DNA of 37,011 nt from a virus: the IMG/VR virus record IMGVR_UViG_3300042301_000097, positions 1-37,011 of that record; one strand, 5' to 3'. The position numbers and the translations under genes are program-made. The notes beneath the pieces were generated by a model that was not told the origin of the DNA, searched no databases, and saw only the letters and a program-made list of their open reading frames with translations. Each line of letters opens with the position of its first letter. Position 1 is the first letter of the stretch. Positions 1-8,978 of the stretch are shown piece by piece.

Positions 1-65
1 GGCAATTTAGTGTAAATTGAGTTGAGTTTGGGGGGGTATTGCTTTGCGTAGTTTGGTGATAAACT

Positions 66-80
66 GGCTTACATAAAGCC
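66..80 (+). other. Small hairpin ahead of the terS ribosome site
   Basis: GGCTT (66-70), loop ACATA, AAGCC (76-80) can pair. It abuts the Shine-Dalgarno GAGGA at 81-85 used by the ATG at 92. It is too short and has no T-tract, so it is not a terminator. It could modulate terS translation. No gene was seen in 1-91 apart from what may be the end of the HNH reading frame if the genome is circular. Confidence 0.3.
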
Positions 81-91
81 GAGGAAAAAAA

Positions 92-556
92 ATGAATAAA
101 TTACCGCCTGAATTGCATTTGGTCAATGGCTCAAAAGGCATGAACCAAGGAGTGCCTTTGCCTGAGTCAATCAAAGCCCGAATTCCAAAAGCTGATTGGT
201 TAGACAATCCTGAGCATTGGGACAGAAATAAGTTTATTGCTGAAACATCCGAATTTTTGTATAAGGTTTACGGAATCGGCAATGACCAAGACAAACACGC
301 ACTAGCTTTTCTTGCTGAACAAATTGATACTTATATCGAATGCAAAACCAAACTAGCCAGCACAGGAATTATTGCGCGATTTAATGGCGGCAAGACTATT
401 GGACCAAACCCGCTTTTAAGCATTAGGCAAAACACGCTTAAAACCATAATTCAGCTAATGAACGAATTAGGGCTTACACCAAGGGGTCGGCTTAATAGCG
501 GTAAAGCTGAAGAAGATAGCCCTGTGTCTAAATTCTTGCGAGGTCCTAAAGGATGA
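92..556 (+). CDS. terS: Terminase small subunit, P27 family
   Basis: A 154-aa protein that should recognise phage DNA and recruit the large subunit for packaging. Assignment rests on position directly before a large terminase gene, the usual 140-170 aa length, and the C-terminal pattern of the P27 family: a helical stretch IRQNTLKTIIQLMNELGLTP followed by a short basic segment (GLTPRGRLN). The ATG at 92 follows GAGGA with a short A-rich spacer. Its stop overlaps the large subunit start in an ATGA junction (553-556), which indicates translational coupling. An HNH endonuclease gene at the opposite end of the window would lie just upstream if the genome is circular, the usual neighbour of this family. 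Confidence 0.88.
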   Translation: MNKLPPELHLVNGSKGMNQGVPLPESIKARIPKADWLDNPEHWDRNKFIAETSEFLYKVYGIGNDQDKHALAFLAEQIDTYIECKTKLASTGIIARFNGGKTIGPNPLLSIRQNTLKTIIQLMNELGLTPRGRLNSGKAEEDSPVSKFLRGPKG

Positions 557-2217
557 AATGGCAAGATGGCGTTATATATGCAAATCAAGTAGTTAAAGGC
601 GAAATTAACGTATGTCGAAATGTGCGGCTGGCTTGTCAAAGATTTTTAAATCACATAGAAAACAAAGAATGGGAATGGATTTTTGACCCTGATTTTCCTG
701 CGCACGTTTTATCTTTTGCTGAAGCGTTAAAGCATACCAAGGGTCCACAAGCAGGCGACCCGATTGTTCTTGAGCCATTTCAAGTTCTTTTGATTTGCGC
801 GATATATGGTTTTCGGCACAAAAAAAATCTAAATCAAAGAATGGTTACGGATGTAATTGTTTTTATTCCCCGCAAAGCGGGAAAGTCTACGCTGACTGCT
901 GTAATTGCCCTATATGAGTTAGCTTGCGGAGAGGCTGGCGCGGAAGTCTTTACGCTGGCAACAAGTCGAGAACAAGCTTCTATTGTGTTTGATGCCTCGC
1001 GTGGTTTTATTGAAAATATGCCAAGCGATTTATCCGCGCTATTTAATGTTAGTAAATATCAGATAAGCAAGGCTGGCGACAGCCAATCAATGTTTAAAGC
1101 GTTAAGCCGCGACACCAAAAAAACAGGAGATGGTAAAAACCCTAGTTGTGCAATCATTGATGAGGCGGCACAGATTACCGATAGAAACAGTATTGAAGTT
1201 TTGCACTCAGGTATGGTGGCTCGACAGAATCCATTGCGCATATACATCACGACCGCAAGCTTTACCAAAGAAACCAAGTTCTACGAAGATATGACAATGT
1301 TTGAGAATATCTTGCTTGGCAACCAGCCTGATAACCCGCGCTGGTTTGGCTTGCTGTATGGGCTTGACCCGCAAGATGATTGGCGTGAACCTACAACATG
1401 GGCAAAAGCTAACCCTATGCACGGAATCAGTATTTTCCAAACAGCGATTGAAGCAAGAGCAGAAGAAGCAAAGCATAAGCCTGCCGCGCTTAATGAATTT
1501 CTTTGTAAGACTCTTAACATCTACGTTAGTGCCAACTCCGCTTGGGTAGACCGTGCATATTGGGATGACCGCAAGGCTTTAATCATTGCGCCCGACAGAG
1601 AACCCGAAGCGGTGTTTATTGGGTTTGATTTGGCGGCGACCCGCGACTTAAATGCAGTTTGTACGCTTAAACGTTTTGCTGAAGATGATTACGAGGCTGA
1701 GTTTAAATTCTTTTTGCCCGAAGATGGCTATAACCTTATACCCAAGCATTACGGCGACATTTTTAGAATGGCAAAATCATCAGGAATATTACACGTAACG
1801 CCCGGCAACGTCATTGATGACCGAGAAATTAGCGACTACATAATTCAGCAAGCAACTAAATACAGCTTAAAAGAAGTTGGTTACGATGCTTACAATGCCG
1901 CAAGTTTGGTGGCTAGGTTGCATGATAGCGGTTTGCCTGTCAAAAAAGTCGGTCAAGGAATGTCGGTGTTAAGTAGCCCATCCAAACAAGTAGAAAAGTT
2001 AATTATGAATTACGGCATAAAGCACAACGGCAACCCTTTTGTGGGCTGGCAATTGGGCAACTGTGAGGTTTACGAAGATGTTAATGGAAATATTAAAGTC
2101 AGAAAAAACGAAGCTGACAAATCAGCTAAAGTGGATGGTATCATTGCTTTAATTATTGCTGTACACTGCTCACTAGACAATCCTGCAATGTCGGGCTTTG
2201 GTTTCCGCACTTTTTAG
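553..2217 (+). CDS. terL: Terminase large subunit (HK97-like ATPase/nuclease)
   Basis: A 554-aa packaging motor. It has an N-terminal ATPase and C-terminal RNase H-fold nuclease that cuts concatemeric DNA and pumps it into the prohead. The Walker A-like motif PRKAGKST lies at residues 106-113. Walker B with the catalytic acid is CAIIDEAAQ (about 199-207, E204). A coupling motif YITTAS follows. Nuclease acidic residues are visible as IGFDLAATRDL (D359) and a late VDGIIAL (D528). Length and motif order match Terminase_1 proteins that pair with P27 small subunits, often of cos-type phages. It overlaps terS by 4 nt and is followed 9 nt later by the portal gene. Confidence 0.96.
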   Translation: MKWQDGVIYANQVVKGEINVCRNVRLACQRFLNHIENKEWEWIFDPDFPAHVLSFAEALKHTKGPQAGDPIVLEPFQVLLICAIYGFRHKKNLNQRMVTDVIVFIPRKAGKSTLTAVIALYELACGEAGAEVFTLATSREQASIVFDASRGFIENMPSDLSALFNVSKYQISKAGDSQSMFKALSRDTKKTGDGKNPSCAIIDEAAQITDRNSIEVLHSGMVARQNPLRIYITTASFTKETKFYEDMTMFENILLGNQPDNPRWFGLLYGLDPQDDWREPTTWAKANPMHGISIFQTAIEARAEEAKHKPAALNEFLCKTLNIYVSANSAWVDRAYWDDRKALIIAPDREPEAVFIGFDLAATRDLNAVCTLKRFAEDDYEAEFKFFLPEDGYNLIPKHYGDIFRMAKSSGILHVTPGNVIDDREISDYIIQQATKYSLKEVGYDAYNAASLVARLHDSGLPVKKVGQGMSVLSSPSKQVEKLIMNYGIKHNGNPFVGWQLGNCEVYEDVNGNIKVRKNEADKSAKVDGIIALIIAVHCSLDNPAMSGFGFRTF

Positions 2218-2226
2218 AGGTGAAAC

Positions 2227-3621
2227 ATGGGAATATTGGACGTTTTCAGCAAAAAAGGTAAAAATACTAAAGAATCTAATACGCTTTTTGGACAAACTGC
2301 GTTAGGTAACAACATTGTTTATCAGGGTAACAATAAGAATCCGACAGTAAATACGCAGATTCTGTATGTCACTACTGGCAGTACAACCAACGCTGGTCGC
2401 CCAGTAGACACTTCTTTACTAACTCGAAACAGCACTGTAATGTCATGCGTGGCGGTTAAAGCGCGAGCTATTTCACAATTGCCAATTAACATTATGGCAA
2501 TGACAGAAGATGGTACTTATGTAAACGCATTGACTGACCCCAATGTAGGTGTGCGTGACAAAATAAAAGCCAAGCAAGTCTATTCATTGCTGACTAACCC
2601 AAACAATTTCCAAAGCCAATATGAGTATTGGTATCAGTGGATGATGTGGCACGAATTGCTTGGAGAGGCTTTTACCCTGTGGTGGAGAAAAGACCAATCC
2701 GACCCAAGCCAAACACCGCTAGAAATGTACGAATTAGACAGCACACTGATTGCTGTAACCATCACGCCTACAAGATACCCGAGTTATTGTTTGTCTACGC
2801 CCAGCTACGGCTTTAACAAAGATGAACCGCTTTCCGCGCATCAGGTTATGCACTGCAAGGATATGGCATGGCAAGGTTCTGCTGGTTTCAATAAAGGCAT
2901 ATTGGCGGCTGAACTGGTTGGCTTAGACCAAGACATTGACTTATATGCCAACTATGTAATGCTCAATGGCGCAAAGCCCAGCGGTATGTTTATTACCGAC
3001 AATGTGATTCCTGATGCCAAATATAAAGAGATTGCCGCACGATTAAAGGAGGCATGGTCTAGCATGGTGGGCAGTCAGCAAACCGACAAAAGCAAGCCGG
3101 GTCAGGGTATGTTGCTTGACCAAGGCATGAAATATGAACCGCTAAAAATGTTAAGTTTGCAAGATACTGATTTGGCAAACTTAAAAAAGCAAACAATGAC
3201 AAGAATTTGCGGTTTGTATGGTGTGCCACCAGCCATGTTGCATATTGGCGACCAAAAATTTAACAATACGCAAACCATGCTGGATGAGTTTTATAAGTCC
3301 ACTATGTACCCGATTATTGTTAACGTCCAGCAAAAGCTGAAAGCCTCGCTGTTTAAGGGCTACCCTAATTTGTGCGTGGAATTTGACACACAAGACTTTC
3401 TAAAGGGCGCACCGCTTGACCAAATGAATTATGCGGTGGCTGGTGTCAATGCTGGAATAATAACGCAGAATGAGGCGCGGGAATACTTGGGTAAGGCGCA
3501 CATGGATGGCGCGGATACGCTAAAAGAAGGCGGTAAACCTGAACCAATCGCTGGCACAAGTCCACAAGACACTGGCGGCGGCGGCGGCAATCAGACCAAT
3601 AAAATGAATATTGGAAAATAA
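2227..3621 (+). CDS. Portal protein, HK97 family
   Basis: A 464-aa portal vertex protein, a dodecameric channel through which DNA is packaged and to which the tail binds. Evidence: position between terL and the prohead protease, typical length, and family-like segments such as the early RNSTVMSCVAVKARAISQLP stretch, a central KDMAWQGSAGFNKGILAAEL region, and a late ICGLYGVPPAMLHIGDQK segment. The C-terminus is Gly/Asn-rich (TSPQDTGGGGGNQTNK), as in other HK97-type portals with disordered tails. The start ATG is preceded by GAGG. Confidence 0.95.
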   Translation: MGILDVFSKKGKNTKESNTLFGQTALGNNIVYQGNNKNPTVNTQILYVTTGSTTNAGRPVDTSLLTRNSTVMSCVAVKARAISQLPINIMAMTEDGTYVNALTDPNVGVRDKIKAKQVYSLLTNPNNFQSQYEYWYQWMMWHELLGEAFTLWWRKDQSDPSQTPLEMYELDSTLIAVTITPTRYPSYCLSTPSYGFNKDEPLSAHQVMHCKDMAWQGSAGFNKGILAAELVGLDQDIDLYANYVMLNGAKPSGMFITDNVIPDAKYKEIAARLKEAWSSMVGSQQTDKSKPGQGMLLDQGMKYEPLKMLSLQDTDLANLKKQTMTRICGLYGVPPAMLHIGDQKFNNTQTMLDEFYKSTMYPIIVNVQQKLKASLFKGYPNLCVEFDTQDFLKGAPLDQMNYAVAGVNAGIITQNEAREYLGKAHMDGADTLKEGGKPEPIAGTSPQDTGGGGGNQTNKMNIGK

Positions 3622-3622
3622 A

Positions 3623-3835
3623 ATGACTACCATTTTCCAAAAAGTGGTAGGATATTTGCAAGATTACAAACCTAGAGGAAAGCCGCCTCGCGGCAGACCA
3701 CCCAAAACAATACAAGACATTGACCGAACAAAAGTCGATGAGGTAATTCATGACAAAAAACTTGATGATGGTATGCGAAGCCAAGCTGGTCATGGAAGCG
3801 CAAAGCGCAGACAAAGAACCAACTGGAAAGATTGA
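3623..3835 (+). CDS. Small AT-hook protein between portal and protease
   Basis: A 70-aa basic protein with an AT-hook-like core at about residues 14-25 (PRGKPPRGRPPK, containing RGRPPK), which in known proteins binds the minor groove of AT-rich DNA. The ATG at 3623 lies just after the portal stop, so translation is probably coupled. The last 86 nt overlap the prohead protease gene in another frame. I do not recognise an orthologous phage function. It may bind DNA near the portal or be a small packaging accessory. The AT-hook is read from the sequence and the role is inference. Confidence 0.6.
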   Translation: MTTIFQKVVGYLQDYKPRGKPPRGRPPKTIQDIDRTKVDEVIHDKKLDDGMRSQAGHGSAKRRQRTNWKD

Positions 3836-4553
3836 AGCCCGTGTTACTACATGGGGTGCAAGAGAAGGCGCAGATGGTCGCAAGTTTAACTATCAGCCTG
3901 AAGGCTTTATGGATTGGGCAAAAACATTTAGCGCAGAAGGTAAGCCACTGCCAATGTTTTTAAACCATGCCGCTGACTCAATGCCTGTTGGCGAGTGGAC
4001 ACAATTTGATTTTGACGATGAAGGCATGACTGCTTCAGGTCGGCTTTACATGAACACCAGTGCTGGCTCTGATTTGTACCAAATTATGAAAGAATCGCCA
4101 ATGATGTTTGGCGGTGTTTCTGTTGGTGCATACGCTGAGGAATATCAATATGTCAAAGAAGATGGCACACCAATGACTATTGGTAGTGATGACCCTTACA
4201 ACGATGGATATTTTCAAATCACTAAAGGCGGCTTGCGTGAAGTCAGCGTGGTGATGTATCCAAACAATCCAATGGCAGAAGTACACAAGCTGGAATATTT
4301 CCGCGATGATGGCTCTGCTAATTTAAAGAATTTGGAAAAGGCTCTGCGCGAGGCAGGGATTTCCAAAAAAGATGCGGTCACTTCCGCATCTGTCTTCAAG
4401 AAGGTTTTGGAACAGCGCGATGTTGTCCAAGTCCCGATTGAAAATGCGCCACAACAGAGTGAGTCCGATGTGGATGTGACCGAAGCTGACATACTCAAAG
4501 CACTTGAATTGCGCGAGTTGTCAAAAACCCTAGATAAACGACTGAAAGGTTAA
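3750..4553 (+). CDS. Prohead maturation protease (HK97 gp4-like, S78)
   Basis: A 267-aa serine protease that cleaves the delta domain of the capsid protein and itself during maturation. Family signatures are MFLNHAADSMPVGEW with the predicted catalytic His73, GGVSVGAY with the predicted catalytic Ser124, and LREVSVVMYPNNPMAEV in the C-terminal half of the fold. It lies directly upstream of the major capsid gene with a 2-nt gap. The start at 3750 is supported by GAGGT about 7 nt upstream. The C-terminal 80 residues are helical and acidic and may act as a scaffold-targeting tail. Confidence 0.93.
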   Translation: MTKNLMMVCEAKLVMEAQSADKEPTGKIEARVTTWGAREGADGRKFNYQPEGFMDWAKTFSAEGKPLPMFLNHAADSMPVGEWTQFDFDDEGMTASGRLYMNTSAGSDLYQIMKESPMMFGGVSVGAYAEEYQYVKEDGTPMTIGSDDPYNDGYFQITKGGLREVSVVMYPNNPMAEVHKLEYFRDDGSANLKNLEKALREAGISKKDAVTSASVFKKVLEQRDVVQVPIENAPQQSESDVDVTEADILKALELRELSKTLDKRLKG

Positions 4554-4555
4554 TC

Positions 4556-5905
4556 ATGTCCCAAGCAATCATTGAGAAGCTGGACGCTATCGAAGCTAAA
4601 CAAATCGAAGCGGTATCAGCAGTAGAAGCAAAAATTCCTGAAGCTGTTGAAGCTGTTAAAGCTGAAATGGCAGAAAAGATTTCTGCATTGGAAGCAAAAA
4701 TCGCTAGTGTGCAAGCACCAGCAATCATTCGCGCCCCACACAAAACTGTGCGTGGTGATGTGAATCGTGCTGTGCGTGAGCAAATTTCTGCTTACTACAA
4801 AGGCGGTCGCCAGCAAGAAAAAGAATTGAAGATGTTTGAAGATGCTGGTCAGTATGACGCATACTTGCAAGAAGCCTCAGCGTTGACCGCTGGCGGTAAC
4901 AACCAAGGTGGTCGTACAGGCTATGACCCTGTGTTTGTTGCTCTGCGTTTGGCTAACCCCATGCGTGGCATTTCTCGCACAGTTGCAACCGATGGTTCTT
5001 CTTATCAATTCCGAGTCAAGACAGGTAACGCTGGTGCGGCTTGGGGATACACCATCCAAAACAACGGCGCAACCACAACTGAAGATACAAGCATTTGGCA
5101 ATTGGTTTTGCAAGACTTGAACGTCCAGTTCCCAATCCGTACAGCCGCCTTGGATGACATTGATGGTTTGGAAGGTAATGTTGTTGACGATATGTTGGCA
5201 GAATTCGCACAAAGCGAAGCCCTGTCAATGGTTCAGAATAACGACCAAGCCGCACAATCAGCATCTAACCCTTACGGCGGTACAAACGGCTTGCGTGGTC
5301 TTGACCAATACGCTGGCGCGAATGCTACCTACACAGGCGGCACAGCATCAACAGCGGCATTTGGTACAAGCGGCACAGGCTCAACCACAGGCTTGCACAG
5401 CTTGGCTACCTATGACCAATTGACTTCAAACGTCAATACTGTTGGCTTGAACAACATTGCTTACAAAGATGTGATTAACTTCATGTATTCTTTGCCACAG
5501 CAATATTGGACAGCTAACGCTAAGTTCATGGTTAATCCAATTTTGGCTCAAGCTATTCGTGGCTTGCAAGATACCAATGGTCGTCCAATTTTCAACTCTG
5601 TTGAATCATTGAACCCTGATGGCATCATCGGTCAAATGTTGGGCTTTGATGTTGTGATTAACAAATACTTGGACAACCCATTCCAAGGCACAACAGGCTC
5701 TGCTGGCACTAACAGCTTGTACCCTATGTACTTTGCTGACTTCTCACGCTTCCACACCATTGTTGACCGCTTAAACATGGTGATGCGTAGATACGACCAG
5801 ACCGCACCGGGCTTTATCACTTTCTACGGTGAGAAACGCTTGGCTACATCTGTGCGTGACCCGAACGCTGGCGTTCGCTATCGTTCAACAGGCACATCAA
5901 CCTAA
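4556..5905 (+). CDS. Major capsid protein, HK97 fold, with delta domain
   Basis: A 449-aa capsid subunit. Residues 1-60 are an Ala/Glu/Lys-rich coiled coil (repeats of EAKI, EAVKAE) that should act as the internal scaffolding delta domain removed by the protease. The shell part begins near the EASALTAGGNNQGG segment (about residue 103) and continues through PMRGISRTVATDG, FPIRTAALDD and the C-terminal PGFITFYGEKRL and DPNAGVRYR motifs typical of HK97-type capsids. An intrinsic terminator follows immediately, which would set a high capsid-to-downstream ratio. A shorter paralogue lies 61 nt downstream. Confidence 0.95.
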   Translation: MSQAIIEKLDAIEAKQIEAVSAVEAKIPEAVEAVKAEMAEKISALEAKIASVQAPAIIRAPHKTVRGDVNRAVREQISAYYKGGRQQEKELKMFEDAGQYDAYLQEASALTAGGNNQGGRTGYDPVFVALRLANPMRGISRTVATDGSSYQFRVKTGNAGAAWGYTIQNNGATTTEDTSIWQLVLQDLNVQFPIRTAALDDIDGLEGNVVDDMLAEFAQSEALSMVQNNDQAAQSASNPYGGTNGLRGLDQYAGANATYTGGTASTAAFGTSGTGSTTGLHSLATYDQLTSNVNTVGLNNIAYKDVINFMYSLPQQYWTANAKFMVNPILAQAIRGLQDTNGRPIFNSVESLNPDGIIGQMLGFDVVINKYLDNPFQGTTGSAGTNSLYPMYFADFSRFHTIVDRLNMVMRRYDQTAPGFITFYGEKRLATSVRDPNAGVRYRSTGTST

Positions 5906-5916
5906 TAGTTGCCGTT

Positions 5917-5948
5917 GGGTGGAGGCTAAAAACCTCCACCCTTTTTTT
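5917..5948 (+). terminator. Intrinsic terminator after the major capsid gene
   Basis: A perfect 9-bp stem GGGTGGAGG / CCTCCACCC with a 7-nt loop CTAAAAA is followed by seven T residues (5942-5948). This is a textbook Rho-independent terminator. It splits two homologous capsid genes and would attenuate transcription into connectors and tail genes. Confidence 0.92.
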
Positions 5949-5965
5949 AGCAACCTTTTTTTGGA

Positions 5966-7003
5966 ATGACCATGAGCATCACTGAACGAATCCTGACAGG
6001 CATTAAACAAACACTGGAAACAGGCGACCAAATCAAGATTGATTTGCGCGAAGCCTCTGCACTTACAGGTTCGGGCAACAATGTAGGTGGTCGTACTTTA
6101 TTTGATGACGCATTTGCGGCTTTGCGTTTTGCAAACCCTTTGCGTCAAGTGGCAAGACAAGTCAAGCGCGATGGTCAAAGCGCGGTGCAATTTGTTGCAA
6201 AGACAGGTAACGCAACCACGCAAGCTAACCCTTGGGGTTACACATTCACGGCTGACAGCGGAACACCAAACACAAATACCAGCATTTGGCAATTGCCTAC
6301 TCGCGTGATTACGGCTCAATTGCCTATCCGCAGTGCGGTCTTGTCTGATGTAAATTATTTAGATGAAACATTGGTAGAAGATTTGTTCCAAGAATTTGGA
6401 ACTCAAGAAGCCAATTCAATGATTATTAATAACGACCAAGCTGGTTCTACTACGACTACCACTGGTGGCGTAGATGGTTTGCGTGGTCTGAATATGTACA
6501 CGACTGCGGCGGCTTCAGCTTATGGCACAAGCGGCACAGCAATCACAAACGGCATTCATAGTATTGCTACTGTTAGTCAAGCGGCGGCGGCTATTACATA
6601 CGGCGACATCACCGATATGGCGCGTTTGTTTCCAGCGCAATATTGGAATTTGCCCGGCACAGCATGGATGATGCATCCAGAGACAATTCACAATCTACGC
6701 AATTTGGGGTCTGGCGTGACCATTCGCCAATTTGCCGAGGTGGGTGATTCTGATGGTGGTTCAGTAGTCAATATTTTTGGATTCCCTGTGATTCCAAACC
6801 CATATATGCAAACTGTTGCCAATGGTAACTTTAGCGTTTACTTGGCAAACTGGAGAAACTTTGTAACTATTGCCGATGTGGAAGAAATGAATGTGCAAGC
6901 GTTTGAGCAAACCACGCCCGGGTTCATAACCCTGTACGCAGAGAAACGATTGGTTTCTACTGTGCGCAACCCTTTTGCTGGCATTCGTTTGGTTGGTGTC
7001 TAA
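5966..7003 (+). CDS. Second capsid-like protein (paralogue of the major capsid protein)
   Basis: A 345-aa HK97-fold protein collinear with the preceding major capsid protein from EASALTGSGNNVGGRTLFDD (about residue 29) to the end. Shared blocks are ANPLRQVAR, VAKTGNA, TNTSIWQLP, LPIRSAVLSDV, NNDQAG, VDGLRGLNMY, TTPGFITLYAEKRL and NPFAGIR. It lacks the N-terminal coiled-coil delta domain and begins close to where that domain would be cleaved from its neighbour. It could be a vertex or minor capsid subunit, as T4 gp24 is to gp23, or a recently specialised duplicate. Starts at 5966 and 5972 are both possible. Confidence 0.87.
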   Translation: MTMSITERILTGIKQTLETGDQIKIDLREASALTGSGNNVGGRTLFDDAFAALRFANPLRQVARQVKRDGQSAVQFVAKTGNATTQANPWGYTFTADSGTPNTNTSIWQLPTRVITAQLPIRSAVLSDVNYLDETLVEDLFQEFGTQEANSMIINNDQAGSTTTTTGGVDGLRGLNMYTTAAASAYGTSGTAITNGIHSIATVSQAAAAITYGDITDMARLFPAQYWNLPGTAWMMHPETIHNLRNLGSGVTIRQFAEVGDSDGGSVVNIFGFPVIPNPYMQTVANGNFSVYLANWRNFVTIADVEEMNVQAFEQTTPGFITLYAEKRLVSTVRNPFAGIRLVGV

Positions 7004-7005
7004 CA

Positions 7006-7674
7006 ATGTCTGTTGACCAACTTGGCTATTTAAACCTTGGTGCGCCTACCCGCAATCCGTTTAACTATGAAAAGTTTGAACAGATTGCGCGGGATAACGC
7101 AACCGCATGGCTGACGCTTGCCGAGATTCGCCAACAGTTAAATTTATTTGATGACACTAGCCAAGACACATATCTGAGCAGTTTGGAATTGGCGACACGC
7201 CAAGCAATTGAAGACTATTTGGGCATGAGTATTTTTGCCACAAGCTATCGCGTGTACTACAACGCAACAAGTTTGTATGGCACGCCCTTGTCTTTAGACT
7301 TGCCTGAAGTGTCGCAAAACAATTCCACACCAGCAAGCGGAGTGACCATTACTAATGTTAAGTATTTTAATGATGACACACCGCCGGTTTTAACGACTGT
7401 TTCATCATCGACATACTACTACGACAACTCAGGCAATAAAGTGGTCTTGCAGACGCTTCCAAGCGATTTAAACAGCAACATGACTAGCCCAGTGTCTTGT
7501 GAGTATGTCAGCCCTGTAAACCCTATTGCTCTTTACCCAGTAGTTAAGCAAGCTGGCTTGCTGTTGTTGACGCATTTATATAACCATCGCAGTGACACAA
7601 CCGATGGCAATTCCAAGCCTATTCCGTTTGGCGTTGCTACCCTTTTGCGCCCATATAAACCTTTGGTGATGTAA
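7006..7674 (+). CDS. Head-tail connector / adaptor (gp6-like, phiE125 gp8 type)
   Basis: A 222-aa protein at the position of the first head-tail adaptor ring that docks below the portal. The N-terminal helical region (WLTLAEIRQQLNLFDDTSQDTYLSSLELATRQAIEDYLG) has the helical pattern of phage QLRxxL-type connectors. A beta-rich middle and a C-terminal helix with LLLLTHLYNHR follow. The start lies 2 nt after the capsid paralogue's stop. The stop abuts the next gene's ATG with no gap. Confidence 0.82.
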   Translation: MSVDQLGYLNLGAPTRNPFNYEKFEQIARDNATAWLTLAEIRQQLNLFDDTSQDTYLSSLELATRQAIEDYLGMSIFATSYRVYYNATSLYGTPLSLDLPEVSQNNSTPASGVTITNVKYFNDDTPPVLTTVSSSTYYYDNSGNKVVLQTLPSDLNSNMTSPVSCEYVSPVNPIALYPVVKQAGLLLLTHLYNHRSDTTDGNSKPIPFGVATLLRPYKPLVM

Positions 7675-8016
7675 ATGGTAGCGCGGTATGAAAACATCGC
7701 AGTAAAAACATTGTCATTTTCCAAAAGTGATTTTGGCGAACAAAGCACAACGCAAACCCTGTTTTTCAATACTCGCGCAACTATTGCTGATGTGTCAAAC
7801 AATGTTCGCATTTCGGACAAATACAGGGTTTATACAGACATTGTGCAAATGACTGTTAACTACACGCCAAATATAAAATTGATTGTTGACAATCAAAACG
7901 CATATTCAATAACTTGGCGCGGGTACGATTGGCGCATTGACAATGTGCGTGAAACAAATGACCGACAGTTTGCCCAATTAACCTGTGTGCGTAATGACCC
8001 TGTGGTGGCTGTCTAA
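7675..8016 (+). CDS. Head closure / stopper protein
   Basis: A 113-aa small beta-rich protein in the position of the head-closure (stopper) ring. The ending YDWRIDNVRETNDRQFAQLTCVRND is typical of the Phage_H_T_join/SPP1 gp16 type, where a barrel ends in a W-x-I-x(n)-R pattern. ATG directly follows the connector stop. TAATG overlaps the next gene by 1 nt. Confidence 0.75.
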   Translation: MVARYENIAVKTLSFSKSDFGEQSTTQTLFFNTRATIADVSNNVRISDKYRVYTDIVQMTVNYTPNIKLIVDNQNAYSITWRGYDWRIDNVRETNDRQFAQLTCVRNDPVVAV

Positions 8017-8435
8017 TGGCTACACAACAAAATCCCGTCCAGTACGCCAAAGCGATTCAATTCCAATTGCAAAGCATAGTCACACCTGTGCCTGTGTACG
8101 CAACCTTTAACCGCAACTTTGCTATCGAACCAAAGTTCATAACATGGATGTTAAGAAATGTTCACCAAGAAGTTTTTACTGGACAAACTCAATCAAATAA
8201 AAGCATTGACCGCCCAGTTTTTCAAATCAGTATTTTCACGCAAGTCATAGAAGATGGTTTCACAATTTCCAATCAAATACTACAATCCTTGCATGGATAC
8301 AGTGGTTTGTTTGGAGGCGTGACTAATGGGTTTTGGATTGCCAAAGCTGATGTGCAATGGTTGTACAACAGCTATGACAATGAAGACAAATTGGGGCAAG
8401 TCTTCTTAGACTGCACTTTGGATATTCCAACATAA
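8016..8435 (+). CDS. Probable tail terminator / tail completion protein
   Basis: A 139-aa protein between the stopper and the tail-tube genes, where the tail terminator that caps the tube normally lies. It starts with a helical segment (NPVQYAKAIQFQLQSIV) and has alternating beta strands with VFQISIFTQVIEDGFTISNQIL and ends QVFLDCTLDIP. This arrangement matches lambda gpU/DUF3168-like folds in outline. The assignment is mainly positional. Confidence 0.62.
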   Translation: MATQQNPVQYAKAIQFQLQSIVTPVPVYATFNRNFAIEPKFITWMLRNVHQEVFTGQTQSNKSIDRPVFQISIFTQVIEDGFTISNQILQSLHGYSGLFGGVTNGFWIAKADVQWLYNSYDNEDKLGQVFLDCTLDIPT

Positions 8436-8468
8436 GACAAGTTCAGCAACGAATCGGAAGGAAACGAA

Positions 8469-8963
8469 ATGCCTTTACCAACGAAAGTCTTACCGGGCTT
8501 TGTCGCATCGCTGTATGTTCAGCCAAGCGCGACACCCACACCATTGACCACCGCACAACTATCGTTGATTGCAAGCGTTTCTCCGCTTACTATCAGCGGC
8601 AATTTGTTGCAAGTGGAAGCAGTACCCGCATTCGGTCAGGACGATGCCGTTGCTAGTTTCATGGTCGCTGGCTCGCGTCAATCGGACAAAATCCCGACAC
8701 AAAGCGCACCCACTAGCATGACGATTACTGTGGCTTGGAATCCAAGCGATTCAGTATTGTTGCTGGTGCGTGGTGATGCCTACTCAGGGCTTGTAGACCG
8801 CACATATATTGTTCAGGCTACCGATGGCACAGGAACAATTAATTACGCCTTTAATGCTCGCGTAGGGCAGTTCCAGATTGATGCCCAGCCGGGCGCAGAA
8901 GCGAAAGCAATTTTTACTCTGCACCCTCGCGGCAATCAGTATGGTTGGACAAACACGGCTTAA
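8469..8963 (+). CDS. Major tail (tube) protein, copy 1
   Basis: A 164-aa tail-tube candidate, immediately before the tail chaperone region in the usual order. It is closely related to the next gene over its whole length except a loop at about residues 20-50. The shared core runs from VPAFGQDDAVASFMVAGSRQ to the C-terminal HPRGNQYGW. A strong GGAAGGAAA site precedes the ATG. Such small single-domain proteins form hexameric tube rings. That this is the tube is inferred from gene order and predicted abundance. Confidence 0.75.
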   Translation: MPLPTKVLPGFVASLYVQPSATPTPLTTAQLSLIASVSPLTISGNLLQVEAVPAFGQDDAVASFMVAGSRQSDKIPTQSAPTSMTITVAWNPSDSVLLLVRGDAYSGLVDRTYIVQATDGTGTINYAFNARVGQFQIDAQPGAEAKAIFTLHPRGNQYGWTNTA

Positions 8964-8978
8964 TCAGGAGAAACAAAA

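Noticed and set aside
7-207. Minus-strand 66-aa frame at the left edge
   Set aside because: It overlaps terS antisense, has no ribosome site, and no family pattern.
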